Shown: positions 1 through 14,700 of the stretch, piece by piece
How the letters are laid out: each line of letters starts with the position of its first letter
Position numbering within the stretch: position 1 is the stretch's first letter
NCBI GenBank assembly: GCA_020284085.1
Contig: JACEVL010000150.1
Span: 3,887,116 to 3,951,115 of the forward strand
Direction of reading: 5' to 3'
DNA from: Aporrectodea caliginosa
Taxonomy: Eukaryota > Annelida > Clitellata > Crassiclitellata > Lumbricidae
DNA length: 64,000 nucleotides
Notes under the pieces: generated by a model
Told to the model about the DNA's origin: nothing
Databases searched by the model: none
Seen by the model: the letters and a program-made list of their open reading frames with translations, nothing else
Translations under genes and position numbers: made by a program

Positions 1-544
1 AATTCACAGCCATTTTCATTAATGCTTTCTTTATCTTTGGTTATTATTATTATTATTATTATTAAATATTTTTAATGCACACAAGGTTACACAGAAATGC
101 AAATACAAGGCACAGCTAGTCAGTTATTTAAATTTATTACTTTGATTAATAATTATGTGTTTAACCCAAGGAAGAAAATAATTAATGGTCCATCAGGAAT
201 TAAAAGTTTAGGCCAAGAGTAGACAATGATTGATCTTTAAAAAAATTCAGGCCTTGTCCCAGGCTTCACAGTCATCAGAAATGTGCTTCTAAATGCAGTG
301 GTATTGTGGCATGGCCACAAATGGAAGGACGTTGGAAAAGAAAGTCCGTCTTGAGATACAGCTGAGATACCATGCCCCAACTGGAAGACAAAGTCTGGAC
401 CCTCAGGATTCATGGCACCAAGGGTTTTAAAGGCAGCAGGCACAAATAAGTGAGTTTAAAATAAATCTACATTTTTATAAAATGACAACTGTCTCAGATT
501 GCATCTAAAAACAGAAAGCACATGTTGTAATTGTTCAGATTTAT
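1..544. other. 3' flank of DNAI1
   Basis: On the minus strand an AATAAA overlaps the DNAI1 stop codon (540-545), and a second occurs near 129-134; either could serve polyadenylation. The 68-codon minus ORF at 237-443 shows no recognisable domain. Confidence 0.4.
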
Positions 545-3500
545 TCAGGTTGAAATAGCAGAACTGACTTTTGGCATTTTTCTGAGGTTTGGAGACAGTT
601 TGAGGCTTGTGACGTTTCCCCTGAAAAAGTCGCAAAACACAAAATGTCACAAAATGACTGTACAGATTAGGATTCGATTTGCGTTTGGCATCAGTGGGAG
701 ACCCTTTGGCAGCAGTGAAATTCGGTGGAAAATATAACTTCAGTGAAAGACAATAGTATTTATTTATTATTAAGCATTTATCAAGCACCACCACTATCTA
801 ATGACCAAGCTTCAACTGATGGTGTTGAACAACTGTGTATCAAGGGCTCTGCACAGTAAGCGTCTAAAGGCAGGCCCCAGTCGCTTTTAGTACACGCACG
901 TCCTTGTAGGGTTAAAAACACGTAATGTTTCAACTGGTTCAGCTCAACATGCGTTTTGTGGTTACCCGAGTCGCACTTGTTCAGATCAGTCAGATGCCCA
1001 TGCAACCGCACTTTGGGGATGTTTATAAGGTGCTATATAAATGGTTGGTAAATTACCTTAGATTACATTAAAACCGATGTAGGGTAATGTAAACTGCATA
1101 GAAACTGACCTGTCATCGCCCACAATGACAATCGGGTGTCCGGGGTTGAAGGCAATGTGCGTTAATTTCGTTTTCTTTTTCTGCGTAACAACCTGCTCGC
1201 AAAGCGGTTCATACTTGTTGATGCTGAGGTCAAAAACGTGGACCTGAAAGAGAAAATTAAGCACAACCGTAAAGTCAAACAATGGGCGTATTTAGGGGTC
1301 GTTTTACGGGTTCAAACCCCGAAATAAATGCATTACTGTTAAACATTAAAAATGTAGAAAAATACGACCATTTCCAATGGAAACCCCCGAAAACTTAAAA
1401 CCCCTCGGAAATTTTTTCCTGGCTACGCCCCTGTATCAAATGTTAAGAGTGCTGTTGTAATAAAATACGGAGGGTAGGGAAGCCGACACAGATGGGGTGA
1501 ACTAACCTTGCCGTCTGCTGTAACAGCTGCAAAGATGGTGGACGAGTAGGGTGACCAGCTGACATCACCCACGGCACAGCCAAGGTCAAAGGTGAACACG
1601 GCCTCCCTGTTTGAATAACAAAAACCAGTTTAATTATGCTTCACCATGTACATAACCCAAACACTAAAATGAGGGATGCATACATTGCAGTATGTCTCAG
1701 ATGCCACATCCCTCCTCTTCCCTTACCTCCTTGCCGTTTCAATTCTAAACGCCATCCACCCTAGTCGTCTGACTGTCTGCCTGCCTGACCCCATTGGATC
1801 TTGGTTTGATATTTCTGATCCACCTGTGCTCCCCTAGCCAACTCAGCTATGAGTACACACCATACACTGTTGGTGGGAAGATGAGACAGTGAGGGAGAGG
1901 ACTGGCCACCCGCCCTCATATGCCGAGGCTAAGAAAATGAAGTGGCAACACTTTATAGCAATGGCTGCCTCGGGGCTAGTTTAAGGGACTGCTCTTCTTC
2001 GTCTGAATGGCAATAGAGAACTGATAGAACAAGTAAAACTGGGCAGTGAATTCCACAGGTTTGGACCAGCTCCCGACAATGCCCCATAGAGCAATATTGC
2101 ACTTGAAGAGCAGATGCCTATGCACATTCCCTGCACTGAAACCATCAAACTCATCCTTGAGCGGATCGATAGACGTGCTACATAGATTCACAGATACACA
2201 TGCTTACTTCGACAATGTAGTCCGATCCCAGATCTTGACGCTCCAGTCCGCGCTGCACGTGATGAAGAGACGCGGGTGGTAGCGGTTCCACGCGACCCGG
2301 TAGACAGCCATGTGGTGTGCCTCGTATGTCTCGAGGAATGTGCTCGAGTAGGACTTGGAACAGACGTGAACTTTGCCCTCTTCCGTTCCAACGAGGAACA
2401 GCGTGTCCTTCTCGTGGTGGAAGTCGAACGCAGTTCCACCAGCTACAACAAGACAACAGAGTGTTTCTAGAAGCACCTTTTTAAGTAAGTAAACAAGTAT
2501 GTTCTTTATTGTACCAATTGCATATCCGCACTGTGGTGAACATGCATTTACCGGTACATTTGTCTGGTGCCCAAAAGGTGCTATATAAATTTTCAGATAC
2601 ATATATATTCACCATAGACAGATCGCTTGTGCATACAACATTGAAGTTTCATCACATATACAACTGTATCTGACGTTGCGGACCTTTAGAGTTCAAAAGT
2701 TCACATGCAACCATACAACAGAACATCAAATGGTGCTGACAATTGCGAGTTAATTATTTGCTCAAGGTCCCTGCACAGTAACTGCCTTTTGGGGAATGAT
2801 CGAACCCATACCCTTCACATTACAAGACAAACACTATAACCCTTATCCATCAACTCCTTCACTTTACAATCTCACTCCTCCCAGTCGAAACCCACCATAG
2901 TAACTCCTCTGCCTCCTTCTCTCCCTTGGTCTTCGAGTAACCACACTTGGTTCTTCAATCAGTAACTTTCAACAACCCCTCTGACATGACGCAGCGTTCA
3001 TCAATAAGCTGGTGCCCTGTGCTTAGCTTTTAAGCAGCACTTCAGGAATGTGTAGTTTACAATAACAACTACAATTAACTGCCCCACAAGTTTTACGTTA
3101 CATAATGTAATGGGATGTACAAGTATTCGAATGCGATGTGAGGGAATCTAAGTGAGATATCTAGTGAGATGAGATACCTAGTGAGATGAGCCGTGTTCCA
3201 TCCGGTCCTTCAGTCGAAACGTCATCCAGCGTCAAGCGGATGACATCGTGATATACTATCTCATTCTGTAATATCAACATGACCAACACATCATACCCAA
3301 CTCTAAAATAACACTTCTAAAAATCATTAAAGACCACAAGTTATTGATAGATATCGTTAAGACATTCACTGAATATGATCTGTTGGTTTTTGTGGGACAC
3401 GGTGGCCAATTGGATAGAACGCTCACCTTATAACACTCCAAGCACGGGTTCAAGCCTCCTCTGAGATGGTCGCTGTGTAGGGACTTGCAGCAAGTCCTCC

Positions 3501-5639
3501 ACTCACAACTGCTCAGCACCATCGATTGATGCTTAGTCATTAAATAGTGGCGCTTAATAAATGCATCATAACAATACATTAAATTAGAAGAGTTGCACTG
3601 AGGAGGATCCAAGAGTCCAATGACCTCTGTATAAATCTTACATTACTCTTCATTGCTTTACATTACAATTTGTAAGAGTTCAGTGGTATTACTTTTAGGA
3701 GGGTCCATGAGACGACGCGGCCGTCGGAAGAGATGGAGAAGAAGTTGAGGTTGTTGTCGAGATCCTCTTTTTGCCACTTGACCTGAAAAGTTGTAACCAA
3801 TGTAATTTAAGTGGAAGGTTTACAACACCATCCAAATACCTCTACAAAATGAACTTCTCTTCACAAGTCAAACTCATCTTAAAAGTATTTATGTATCAAG
3901 TACAAGGACTTTTGTACTGAGTGAAAGTACTTGTGCACCAAATACAAGTACTAGTGTACCTATGTGCCAAATACAATTATGCACCAACTTTAATAAATTT
4001 ACTGAGTAAAAGTACTTCTGTACCAAAGGCATGAAATTAAGAACCAAAATCAAATACTTAGTGACCATAATACAATTGTGTACCAATATAATTATGTCCC
4101 ATGCACACGCAATTATGTACCAAATAAAAGTATTTATGTACCAAGAACAAGTACTTGTGAATCAAGCACATGTACTAATATGCCAACATGCAATTTTCAA
4201 GTACCAACACATATTTATAAGATATTCAAGTTGGTAGGGAAGGCATTATCAAATTTTCTATCATACTGTATTATAAGTTCCGAGTACAAGTAATAAATAC
4301 AATCATCCTAATAAAACCAATCACAAATTATAATCAGAATATTAATCATAAGAAATAAGAGAAGCAGTTGAGAAATGTTCTTGCCTGCCAGACTGGGTCC
4401 GTGTGTTTTCCAGTCTTGGCAGAGCTGACGTAAACCGGAGCAGTTTTGTTTTCCAGGACGTTGTAGACCGCAACGTTTCCATTGTAGAATCCAACGGCCA
4501 AGAGGTAGGGATATTCAGGGTGGAGGTCAAGTGACATGACCCCGGAATCCGTTTCGTAGGCGATTTCTGGGTAGGATGGGTTCTTGAGTGTGTAGAAAAG
4601 GATCATGCCATTCGTCTGTTTCAAGAAATCATCTGAAACAAGATAATATTGATAATATTCAGTTAGTTACTCATTCGATTTCATTATCATACCAGTGTCA
4701 GAAATGTCAACCGCCCATTCATCCTCAAACTGTACTTGAACTGGTGAGTAAAATTTCCGATATTAGAATAAAAGCGTGCATATTTGAAAAAGAAGAGCAG
4801 TCCCTCAAAAAGCAGCCATAGGTATGAAGTATTAGCGACTTAATTTTCTTAGCCTCGACATATGATGACGGGTGGCCAGACCTCTCCCTCACTGTCTCAT
4901 CTTCCTAACAACAGTGTACGGTCAGTGTACTCATTACAGTTGAGTTGGCTGGGGATGCAGGTGGAGCAGAAATCTCAAAACAACTTGAGGTAGTCTCAAG
5001 TCATCATCATTACTTACATCATCACCTACATCATCAACAGTTTCTTACATACAATGATAACAATGATTATGACTGTGATGATTATAGTGATGACAATAGT
5101 ACATATGGTTAGGCAGCATTGCACTGGTCGAAGCAGCAAAAAAGAAGTAACAATGAAATCGAGAATGTCAAAAAAAGCTTCGATCCAACAAACTGGATCC
5201 GATCGAACGCACTACTCACAAGATCCGTGTCCAACCGCAAAGAGGTCCAAGTACTTGGGACTCCAGGTGATGCTCGTTACGGCCAGCTTCTTGACTTTGT
5301 CGAAGGAGAACTTCCACAGAGGAAGCAATGTTCCCTCCTGCTCTCGGAACTCATCCGAAGGATCCTCAAAGTATTTAAAGTCTAGACAGATTCCAACAGA
5401 TTACTATTATTATTATTATTATTACTATTATTATTGTTTTTGCTACTATTATTATTAGCATTATTATTGTTATTATTAGCATTATTTAATTTATTAGAAT
5501 TATTATTAGCATTATTATTATCATTGCCTAATAAAGTTATTATTGTTATCTATAATTATCTTTATTACAATTACTATTATTATTAGTAGTGTTTTCTAAT
5601 AATATCATTATTTGGTTATCTATCATCATCATCATATCT

Positions 5640-5701
<62 letters not shown>

Positions 5702-8700
5702 GAACAATTTTGAAGAGCTTTTAGATCTCCAGTGTTCAAAAGTCAATGCAAAATAGTGAGTTATTATTAATAAGTAACTTCTGTGTCAAATAATGTAATG
5801 TAAATCTTCGAAAATTTCTCAGCGCCCACAAAAGCCACGTCAGAGAGACCAGCTTATTCACCAGCGCTATCAAGTGGCGGCATTTAAAAAATGAAATCTA
5901 AAAATTGTACATTAAATTTATTTAAAACCGTGAGCAAGACGACAATAAATAATTATAATCATAATCAACTGAGATTGAGCTTCAGCATATTAGTGTATGG
6001 GCACAGAGTTGCAACCTCAAGCTAAACTCAAGCAAATCCTGTGAGATAATTTTTATGCGTCCCCGGGGTACCATCGGTATGTTCCCCCCTCCTCTAAAAG
6101 GTATCGCAAGAGTGCAAACCCTAAATATTCTTGGTGTTGAGCTTACAGCGAAATTTGGGTTCTCCAGTCACATTAAACGTCTGACCATAAAAGCAAGGCA
6201 GGCCTTTTATGCACTTCGGATCCTGAGGTCTCACGGGCTCTCGGGGGACAGTTTATTTGATGTAGTTCGTGCCACTACGGTTGGTATGATGCTGTATTGC
6301 TCGCCTGTGTGGTGGGGCTTTGCGAGAGTGCAGGAACGGGAGGCCCTTGAGGGAATTATCCGAAGGTTGGTACGCCAGGGGTACTTACCTCCATCTTCTC
6401 CCTCATTTGAGACTCTCTGCAGCAATGCGGATACTAGACTCTTTGCCTGTATTCTGCACAATCCTTGTCATGTATTGCATAAATTGTTGCCGCCGATCAA
6501 GCAATCGCGCTACTCCCTGCGACCACGGTCCCATAACCGTGAGCTTCCCATGTTTGACAACCTGTCTCAGAAATGCTTCCTTGCCCGGATGCTATACAAA
6601 TAAACTATGTTTTCCCTATATCTTGCTATTTAAGCCCTTCATTTTCCCCTATGACTAGCTCTAGCTCTTCTTCCTCTGTACAATAAAGCCTCTCATTCAA
6701 TTCTATGGTTGTATATATAAATTTTTGTTTATTTGTTTGAATGTATTAATCTTGCTATGTACAGTGCTGTGCGTTTGCTAGTGCTTCTCAATAAAGGAAA
6801 TACTTACTTACTTACTTACTTATATTAATTAAAGTTATAACTTTGGAACATAACTATCATGGTGGCATTTGAAAAACTTGGACTGGGCTGCCCAGATTTT
6901 ACAGCATTGATGCCCAGTCTGCCCCTTAAATCTGGCCCTTGCCAACACGAAGATAGGACCTTGGTTTTTGACGACCTACCCATGGTGACATCATCGTAGG
7001 TGTTTTGGTTGACCATTCTCTCCAGGATCTTGGCCGCTGGTGCCATCAGACCACTCAGGTCATCAGTCTGCTCAACACAAGTGTAACAATATTGTAATTA
7101 TCGTAATATCTGGAGGATTAATTAATCAATCAGCATATTACCAGGCAGAAACATACTAATTGCACTGCATCAAGTATGCAGGCATGTAAGATGTATGTAT
7201 GTATATATAACTATGTATGTATGTACGTATGCATGTAAGTATGCATGTACATATGCATGTATGTATGTATGTATGTATGTATGTATGTATGTATGTATGT
7301 ATGTATGTATGTATGTATGTACGTATGCATGTACGTATGTATGTACGTATGTATGTACGTACGTACATAGGAGAAAAAGCCGGAATCGAACCTGCATATC
7401 AGCGACCGCTGACTTCTTCTTCTTGTCTTCCTTCTTTGCAAACGTTATTCGTTTCTCTTTGTTCTTTTCCTGCGAATGAGAACATATAACTGATCGTCAT
7501 TCGTCGCTTGTATATAATTATTTATTTCTAATTGGTTATTGCATTTAATCTTGAGTAAAGTGAGAAAAGTTGAAGCTGTTGTTAGAGGCAGACTGACTGA
7601 TTTGAAGGAAACAATAAGTGCCTGATTGATTGATTGATGGACACATTAAGTGATTGATTGATTGATTGAGTTATTGGAGGAGTGATTACATGCTCGCTGG
7701 ATTGATTGAAGTGTTTGAATAAGTGCTTGATTGACTGAATGAGATGAGATGATTTAATCAATAAAAATAGTTGTATGTGACAGAGGAGACTGGTTTCAAT
7801 AGGCATAAATCATGGACTGATTGACATATTAATCTGATTGACAACCGATTGATTTATTTGATTGACTGCACAAATAGAATCAATCTAAGCAGATACCAGT
7901 GGAGTGACTGAATACTGAGCTGATTGATTTCCTGGCCAATGAACTCATTGATCACTTGATTGATTTAGCAACAATCAGCCACCGTAATCAATCAAAACGA
8001 AAATTAAAATGAACATTTAAAGCAGAGGCCAAAGCTGCTTTTACGGACTAAATAACAGCAATGACTAAACGACTTTAAGAACTAAGCTACTATGAGACCA
8101 CTGAGCAATCATGAAAATATAAACAAAACTAAGAAAATAAAATATAATTAACCCCAATACATCTTCTTACGCGAGACTTTGGCATAAAACGCATTTGTCG
8201 GACCACAGCGTAAGTACAATTTATTGCATTGTAACATGGTATTGTATCATAATGAATTTGTCAATTTATACAGATGCTCTTCCAGACACATTATTGGCAT
8301 GAGAGACCTAAAGACAATCTGAGTTGTAATAAGCGAGTGTATGTAAATAAGAAAGTAACTATTCACTGTAATATTTGGAATACTTGCACTACATAAATAA
8401 ATATCGACAACTGGCTCTTAGAGTCTCATGACGAGTCAAGACAAAAAACATTTATATAGCACCTTTCATGAATTGCTCAAAAGTGTTTGCTACAGCTATG
8501 GGTGAGTTTTTGTGCCCACAAAAATTACCGCAACAATTTGAGTAAATGCAAGATTGATGATGAAAAAGGTAACGATTGATTCTTTTTTGGGTCCAATATG
8601 TACAAGTGACTGCATTTGAACCTTTGCTTAGGCATTCGTTCATGATGATGATAAGTGATAAACATAATTAATAATAACTGTGTAAATTAAACATGGTAGA

Positions 8701-11700
8701 AATAAAAAAAACATGCAGTTTTGTTTTGTTCTGAAGCACAGTGAACAGAACCTCATGCACTTAAATAACGAGAAGACGCAAGAAGCCGAAGTCGACCTAA
8801 GCTACCACCATGACGTCACCTACCTTGTCCGGATTCTAGACAATCAGAAATTAGATTTATATAGAACTATTAATATGACCTTTAATTTGGTGCTAGAAAA
8901 ACTCCATCATAAAACAGCGATTAAGAAAAGAAACTGAGAATGACGTGAATAGTATATGGAATTTATCATAATTATGAATAATATAATTTACTATCTTTTT
9001 ATATTATATCCTATATTGTATGAATTATTCATAATATATTCTATTCTTTTCTGATATAATATTATTGCATGGCCTTTCTTGCTCTTTTTATTTAATATTA
9101 TATAATATTCTGTATTCATACTATATTCTCTATTTATACAATATTATAATATATTAAGTATTCATATTATATTACATTAAATGAATGTGCTTAGCTTTCG
9201 AGGGGTGATATAGATATTTGGACTTTATGATTACAATTGAGCGTTGCAAGAAGCATAACTGCATAATCAAAAATCATAGACCATTGAGGAAGCCGGGTTG
9301 CAATCCACCCTGCCATAATTTCCACGGGCATCAAATGGGACCCTTATGGGAATATGGGTCCTGTATGGGGTCTATGTGGATTGCATGCTGGCAGAGATAC
9401 CATGATAGATAAGCCAGTTGAAGCAGGAGAGAGAAACAGCCAGCCTACCTGTCTTTCAAAGTCTTCATTCAATGCATCGTTGATGATCCATTGGTTGGCA
9501 TATAAACGATTTTTAAAACTTGTTGTTTATTTTATATGCTTCAAAGGTCATGACTGGAGGAGGTTCAGTCATCGTTTCCCGATTCTGTCGACAGAGGGAT
9601 TTGTACAGTTCAGAGGAACAGAAAGACAAACAGAAATTGTAGTCTATGCTTATAACTTAGAAAAGGTTCCTAGCCAGTTAAACGATTTTTAAAACTTGTT
9701 GTTTATTTTATACTGACTGACTGAATGAATGACTAATTGACTGACTAACTGACTCAGTCTGACTGTCTTTATAACTAATCATGATCTAATTGACTAACTG
9801 ACTTTCTGACTAACTGACTAATTAATTGATTGACTAATTGACTGACAGACTGATTGACTGACTGACTGATTGATGGACTGAATGAATGAATGAATGAATG
9901 ACTGATTGATTCACAACTGACTGATTGACTGTGAGTGAGTGAATGAGTGAGTGAGTGAGTGAGTGACTGACTGTCTGGTCAACCGACCGACCAACTAACT
10001 GATTGACCAACCTACTGATTGGTTCATAGACCAATTGACTGAATGACAATAAGATTGATTATTTGATAGACTGATTGTTTGTGACAATAAGATTGATTAT
10101 ATGATTGATTGAATGAATGATTGTTTGATTGAAACGACTGAACAGATACCAACCCGGAGTGGATTGTTGTAGGTGAGTGATGCTCTGTCGCTGTAGTTGA
10201 ACTGGTTCGTCAGTTTCTTCTCTTTACCTGCCGATCCAGGTGCAGTAACGACTCCTTCATCCACTCCCACTTCTACTTCTTTGCCCTGACAACAAAGACA
10301 TCACTATTACTTTCACTTCCTCTCTTCCTTAGAAGTCATCAGTTATGAAACTACTCTGTCTGAAAACTTCATCTAAAATCTTGACCTAAACTCGTGATCT
10401 AAAATCTTGATCCAAACTCATGATCAGCAATCGTGATAGCAATTGATTTAAAGTCCTGACCGAAAGTCTGAATCAAAATCCTTGATCTAAATCAAGATCT
10501 AAAATCTTGATCTAGATTGTTACTCTAAATTTTTGTACTAAATTGATCATCTTGTCCTCATCTAAAATCTTGATAAAAAAAATTGAACCACATTCAATAA
10601 AGTCTTCATCAAAAATCTGCAACTAAAACCTTGATTCAAAATTGTGATAGAAAATTATGATCAAAGCAAAGTGTTGATAAGAAATGAAGATCATCTAAAA
10701 TCTTCCTTCAATCCTATTTTATGGTCAAGTTGACTTGATCATTGTTTGTGCCATCAGATCGAGATCGAGCACCTCTGACGAGTTTCCCTTCAAATGGTCA
10801 GTCATACAGTCAGTTAGTCACTCAGTCAGTCAATCAGTCAGTCAGTCAGTCAGTCAGTCAGTCTATTAGCCAGTCGGCAGTGTTATGTAAATTTGTCATT
10901 ACAGTTACACAAAGAATCCTGTACTGATTACCTCGACTTCTGCATTTTCTTTTCCACCCTCTTCTTCCTCGTCTCCTTCCAATCCTTCTCCCACTTTCTC
11001 CTCTATTGTCTGCTCCATCGACGGCATTTCTAAAATCAACAAGACAACCCATCAACCATTACCATTCCAATCTCAATATTATGATCTAGCTCAATAATAT
11101 TAGATGTGAGGTAGCCGAGTGGATAAGGCTCTCGGCCTGTAGCATGGGAGTAAGGGTTCAAGCCTCCACTTAGGCGGTCACTGTGTAGGGACCTAGAGGA
11201 AATCAGTCCTTCACTCACATTTGCTCAGTGCCATAGATGTTCTGTCGTATGGTCATGTGTGCACTGTGTACTTCTGTACTTTGGAAGGAGGGCAATAATC
11301 AAATACGAATCAAATATTCTTATAAAGAGTCTTTAATTAACTTTCACCGTTGCAGCTACGGCTCCTCGTTCATCAAATGAAATGGATAATTTGTTGCTAA
11401 GCCATTCAGCTTGTAATGAAAGGTTTTATTAGGTTTAGTAGTAGCAACAATAACAAAAACAACAACAAGCACGGTTTCTTGTTCCTGATCTTACACTAAT
11501 GAAACAGAAATAAGGCATTTTGCACCATTCAGAATCAGCCGATAATAAGAATATTTCAACGAATAGTTCATCGAATAGTTCATCGAATATTTCAACGAAT
11601 AGTTCATCGAATATTTCAACGAATATTTCATCGAATATTTCATCGAATATTTCAACTGGTCAGATGGACAAAATTACTAATAATAAAAGACTTCCAAACA

Positions 11701-14700
11701 TATCTAAACATTTTAACACATATCAACCGAAATCGAAACAAAATATGGTACAATGTGTTAACAAAACTGAAATAAGAGATGAACAAATATCACCTGCAGA
11801 CAAATAAGTAGTTAATTAGTAACAAGTAAATAACTAAGTAAGAAAGAATAGTAAAAAGTAAGTAAGTAAGTATATACTTACTTACTTAATCAGTAACGTC
11901 AGACTGTAACATATTGTAATATCAAAATGCATAGCATTCTTGCAAAATACATGCAATTCAGGCAGTACACAAGGTCACAAACACATACACTTTATAAGCA
12001 AATACATGAACAACAATAAATAATTAAATAGTAACAAGTAACAAATATTAAATAATTAATCATTAAATAATACACAAATAATAGTAAATACACGAGCAAA
12101 CAAATGATTAAACAAACGAACAAAAATCATACAAACATTTATATCAATAAATACATAAATAAATAAACAATAAATTGAGCAACAAAATTAATAAACAAAT
12201 TAATAAATAAACAAATAAATTTTAAAAGAAATAAATTAAGCATATAAATAAATTTAGCAATTAAATAACTAAATTTTAAAGCAAATAAATTAAGGAAATA
12301 AATAAATAAACAAATAAATAAACCCACAAATAAAAAAACCAATTAATCAATAAGTAGATCATTTAATCCCACAGAAACACAATGTAGTCTACATGATGTG
12401 AAAGTATCTTCTACAAGCTCATCTACTTAACAATGAATCACAAGTAAACATATACATATGTATATCTACACTGACGGAGGGCACAATCACTGCTATCAAT
12501 CTAACAATGAATAGGACGACACAGACTGATGACATCCATGTTTACCTTTGACCTCTGGTCTCCTGACTGGAACTATTAATTAAAGGAATTTAATTAGGAA
12601 GAACAGCAACATGTCCAAACAATGCTACTAATCACCTAAGTGCTAAGCAACTAAGGACAAGAAACATCATTATGAAAACTTTATACTGGATACAAGTAAT
12701 ATTAAATATTAACACAACTCACCACTACCGACTAACTTGGAGTCTTCTGCATATAGCTCTTAAGTGGTGTTTTATAAATTTGGCATTTACGAATACATTT
12801 ACAATTCTCAGCACCACACAGATGCTGCATCCGGGAGAGGAGCTTAAATACGGCGCTATATCAGATGACGGTTACTACCTTAGTTAGCATCTCTGTGTGA
12901 GAGTGCAAGTGTATTGCGGTTCTTAACAAAAAAACTGGAACACTGGCTTCAGGCGCCATGTTAATGTAGATTTTTTTACTGGTACGGCGTTCCGGTTGTC
13001 ACAAAAAATCAGAATACCGTTCCGGTGTGTTCTGGTTCCAACAGATCCCTGTATGTATCTATGTATTATGTAGGTACATGTATGCATGGTCACCATGTCA
13101 CCTTTGTGCCGTCAGTTCGTGGAACTCTAGCGACCGTCGTGACCAGCTTCCTCCAATCCTCCCTGCTTCGTACCGCGTCCCTTAGTTGTGCGAGGCTCAT
13201 CGCTGTCCTCCAGCGTACATATGTATTTGTATATTTGAAAATGTCTTAAGACCCCTTAAGAATCTCTAAAAACACGGCTCTCCAACAGATCCAAAACGGT
13301 GCAAACCGTTGTCATCCAACAGCGTGCAACTACTGACAGCATCCTAAAAAAGTCCTAAGTTTCGCAGTTAATAGTGGAAACTATCTAGAGATCGGGAGAC
13401 TGCATACCAGCGCCATCTGGTTTGTTCTTCTGCTGTTGCTGGCGTTTCGCTTCATCCGATTCCACGTGGATCATGTTTCCATCCATGGAAAAGTGCACCG
13501 CCAGTTGATCGATTGTTGGAAGTGGCTTGTATTGGCGTTCCTGTCACCAACCAATCAATCATCAATCAATCAATCAATCAATCAATATAAGAAATTAAGT
13601 TTAAATCATGTAAGACACAGAAAGGAACATTAGAGCAGAAATTCTTCAGTTTAAGAGTTCTGGACTTGTGGAATGGTTGAGAAGCGGCTGCGATCATCAA
13701 TGTCAGCTGATGTATTTGTGCCAGTAACTAAAACTAAAACGGGAGATCGGACCTTTCGGGTCACTGGTCTTCCAGCACCTATCCAGGAAGTCGCTTGCTA
13801 CATATGCATTTACATCATATGTATTACATTACATGTATTACAGCATATTATTATTACAACAACTTTTGCATGTATTACAGTCAGAGATGGGTAACTAATC
13901 GATTAGATGCTAATCGATTAGCTAATTGATTAGACAAACAGCTAATTCTAATTTTAATCGATTAGCTGGAGTCTGATGCTAATTCTAATTTAATCGATTA
14001 GCAATTGTCAGCTAATTCTAATCGAAAATCGATTAGCTGATCGATTAGATGTTTGAAAATTAAACCGAGAACGCGTTCATTACGAGTGAGTCTATTAATG
14101 TTGAGTTTGAAGAATATACTAAATTACTTATTTATCTGAAGGCTATTTCAGACTTTCAATTATCTGTTCATGGTTATAAACCATGGGAACAGTACAAGTT
14201 CTTATTTCTGCACTTAGTTCTCCATGCTTATCACAATAGCTACGCAGACAACTGATGAAAAAATTATTCAAAATTTATTATTGTTAAAACGTTCTTTAAA
14301 AGTATTAAGATAAAAGTGATAGGCCTATCGAAAGGAACATTTAGATTAGTAGGGAAGTGTAGGATAGTCAGCGCTAATTAGAAGCCAATGTACATATCTT
14401 CAAACTTCAGTCCGTTATGTCAGGGTGAGTTCCAGTTGACAAATAAATGGCTGGTTTGTGGTTTGTTCTCACATATAGCAGTTGTGCAGCTCTAGGTATT
14501 GTAAAAGACTGCAGCCTTAGTTATTGTAAATTTGTAATAGGCTACAGGAACTTGCTGTGCTTTGATTAAAATTTGACAAATTCATGAAGTAAATAATTAT
14601 GTGTATTGAACTATCGATTATTGATATCTAATTCTAATTGCTAATCGATTAGCTGCTGCTAATGTAATTCTAATCGATTATCTAGAAGACTTTGCTAATT

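Noticed and set aside
5054..5458. Plus-strand 134-codon ORF
   Set aside because: Antisense to DNAI1 exon 11 and running into a TTA microsatellite.
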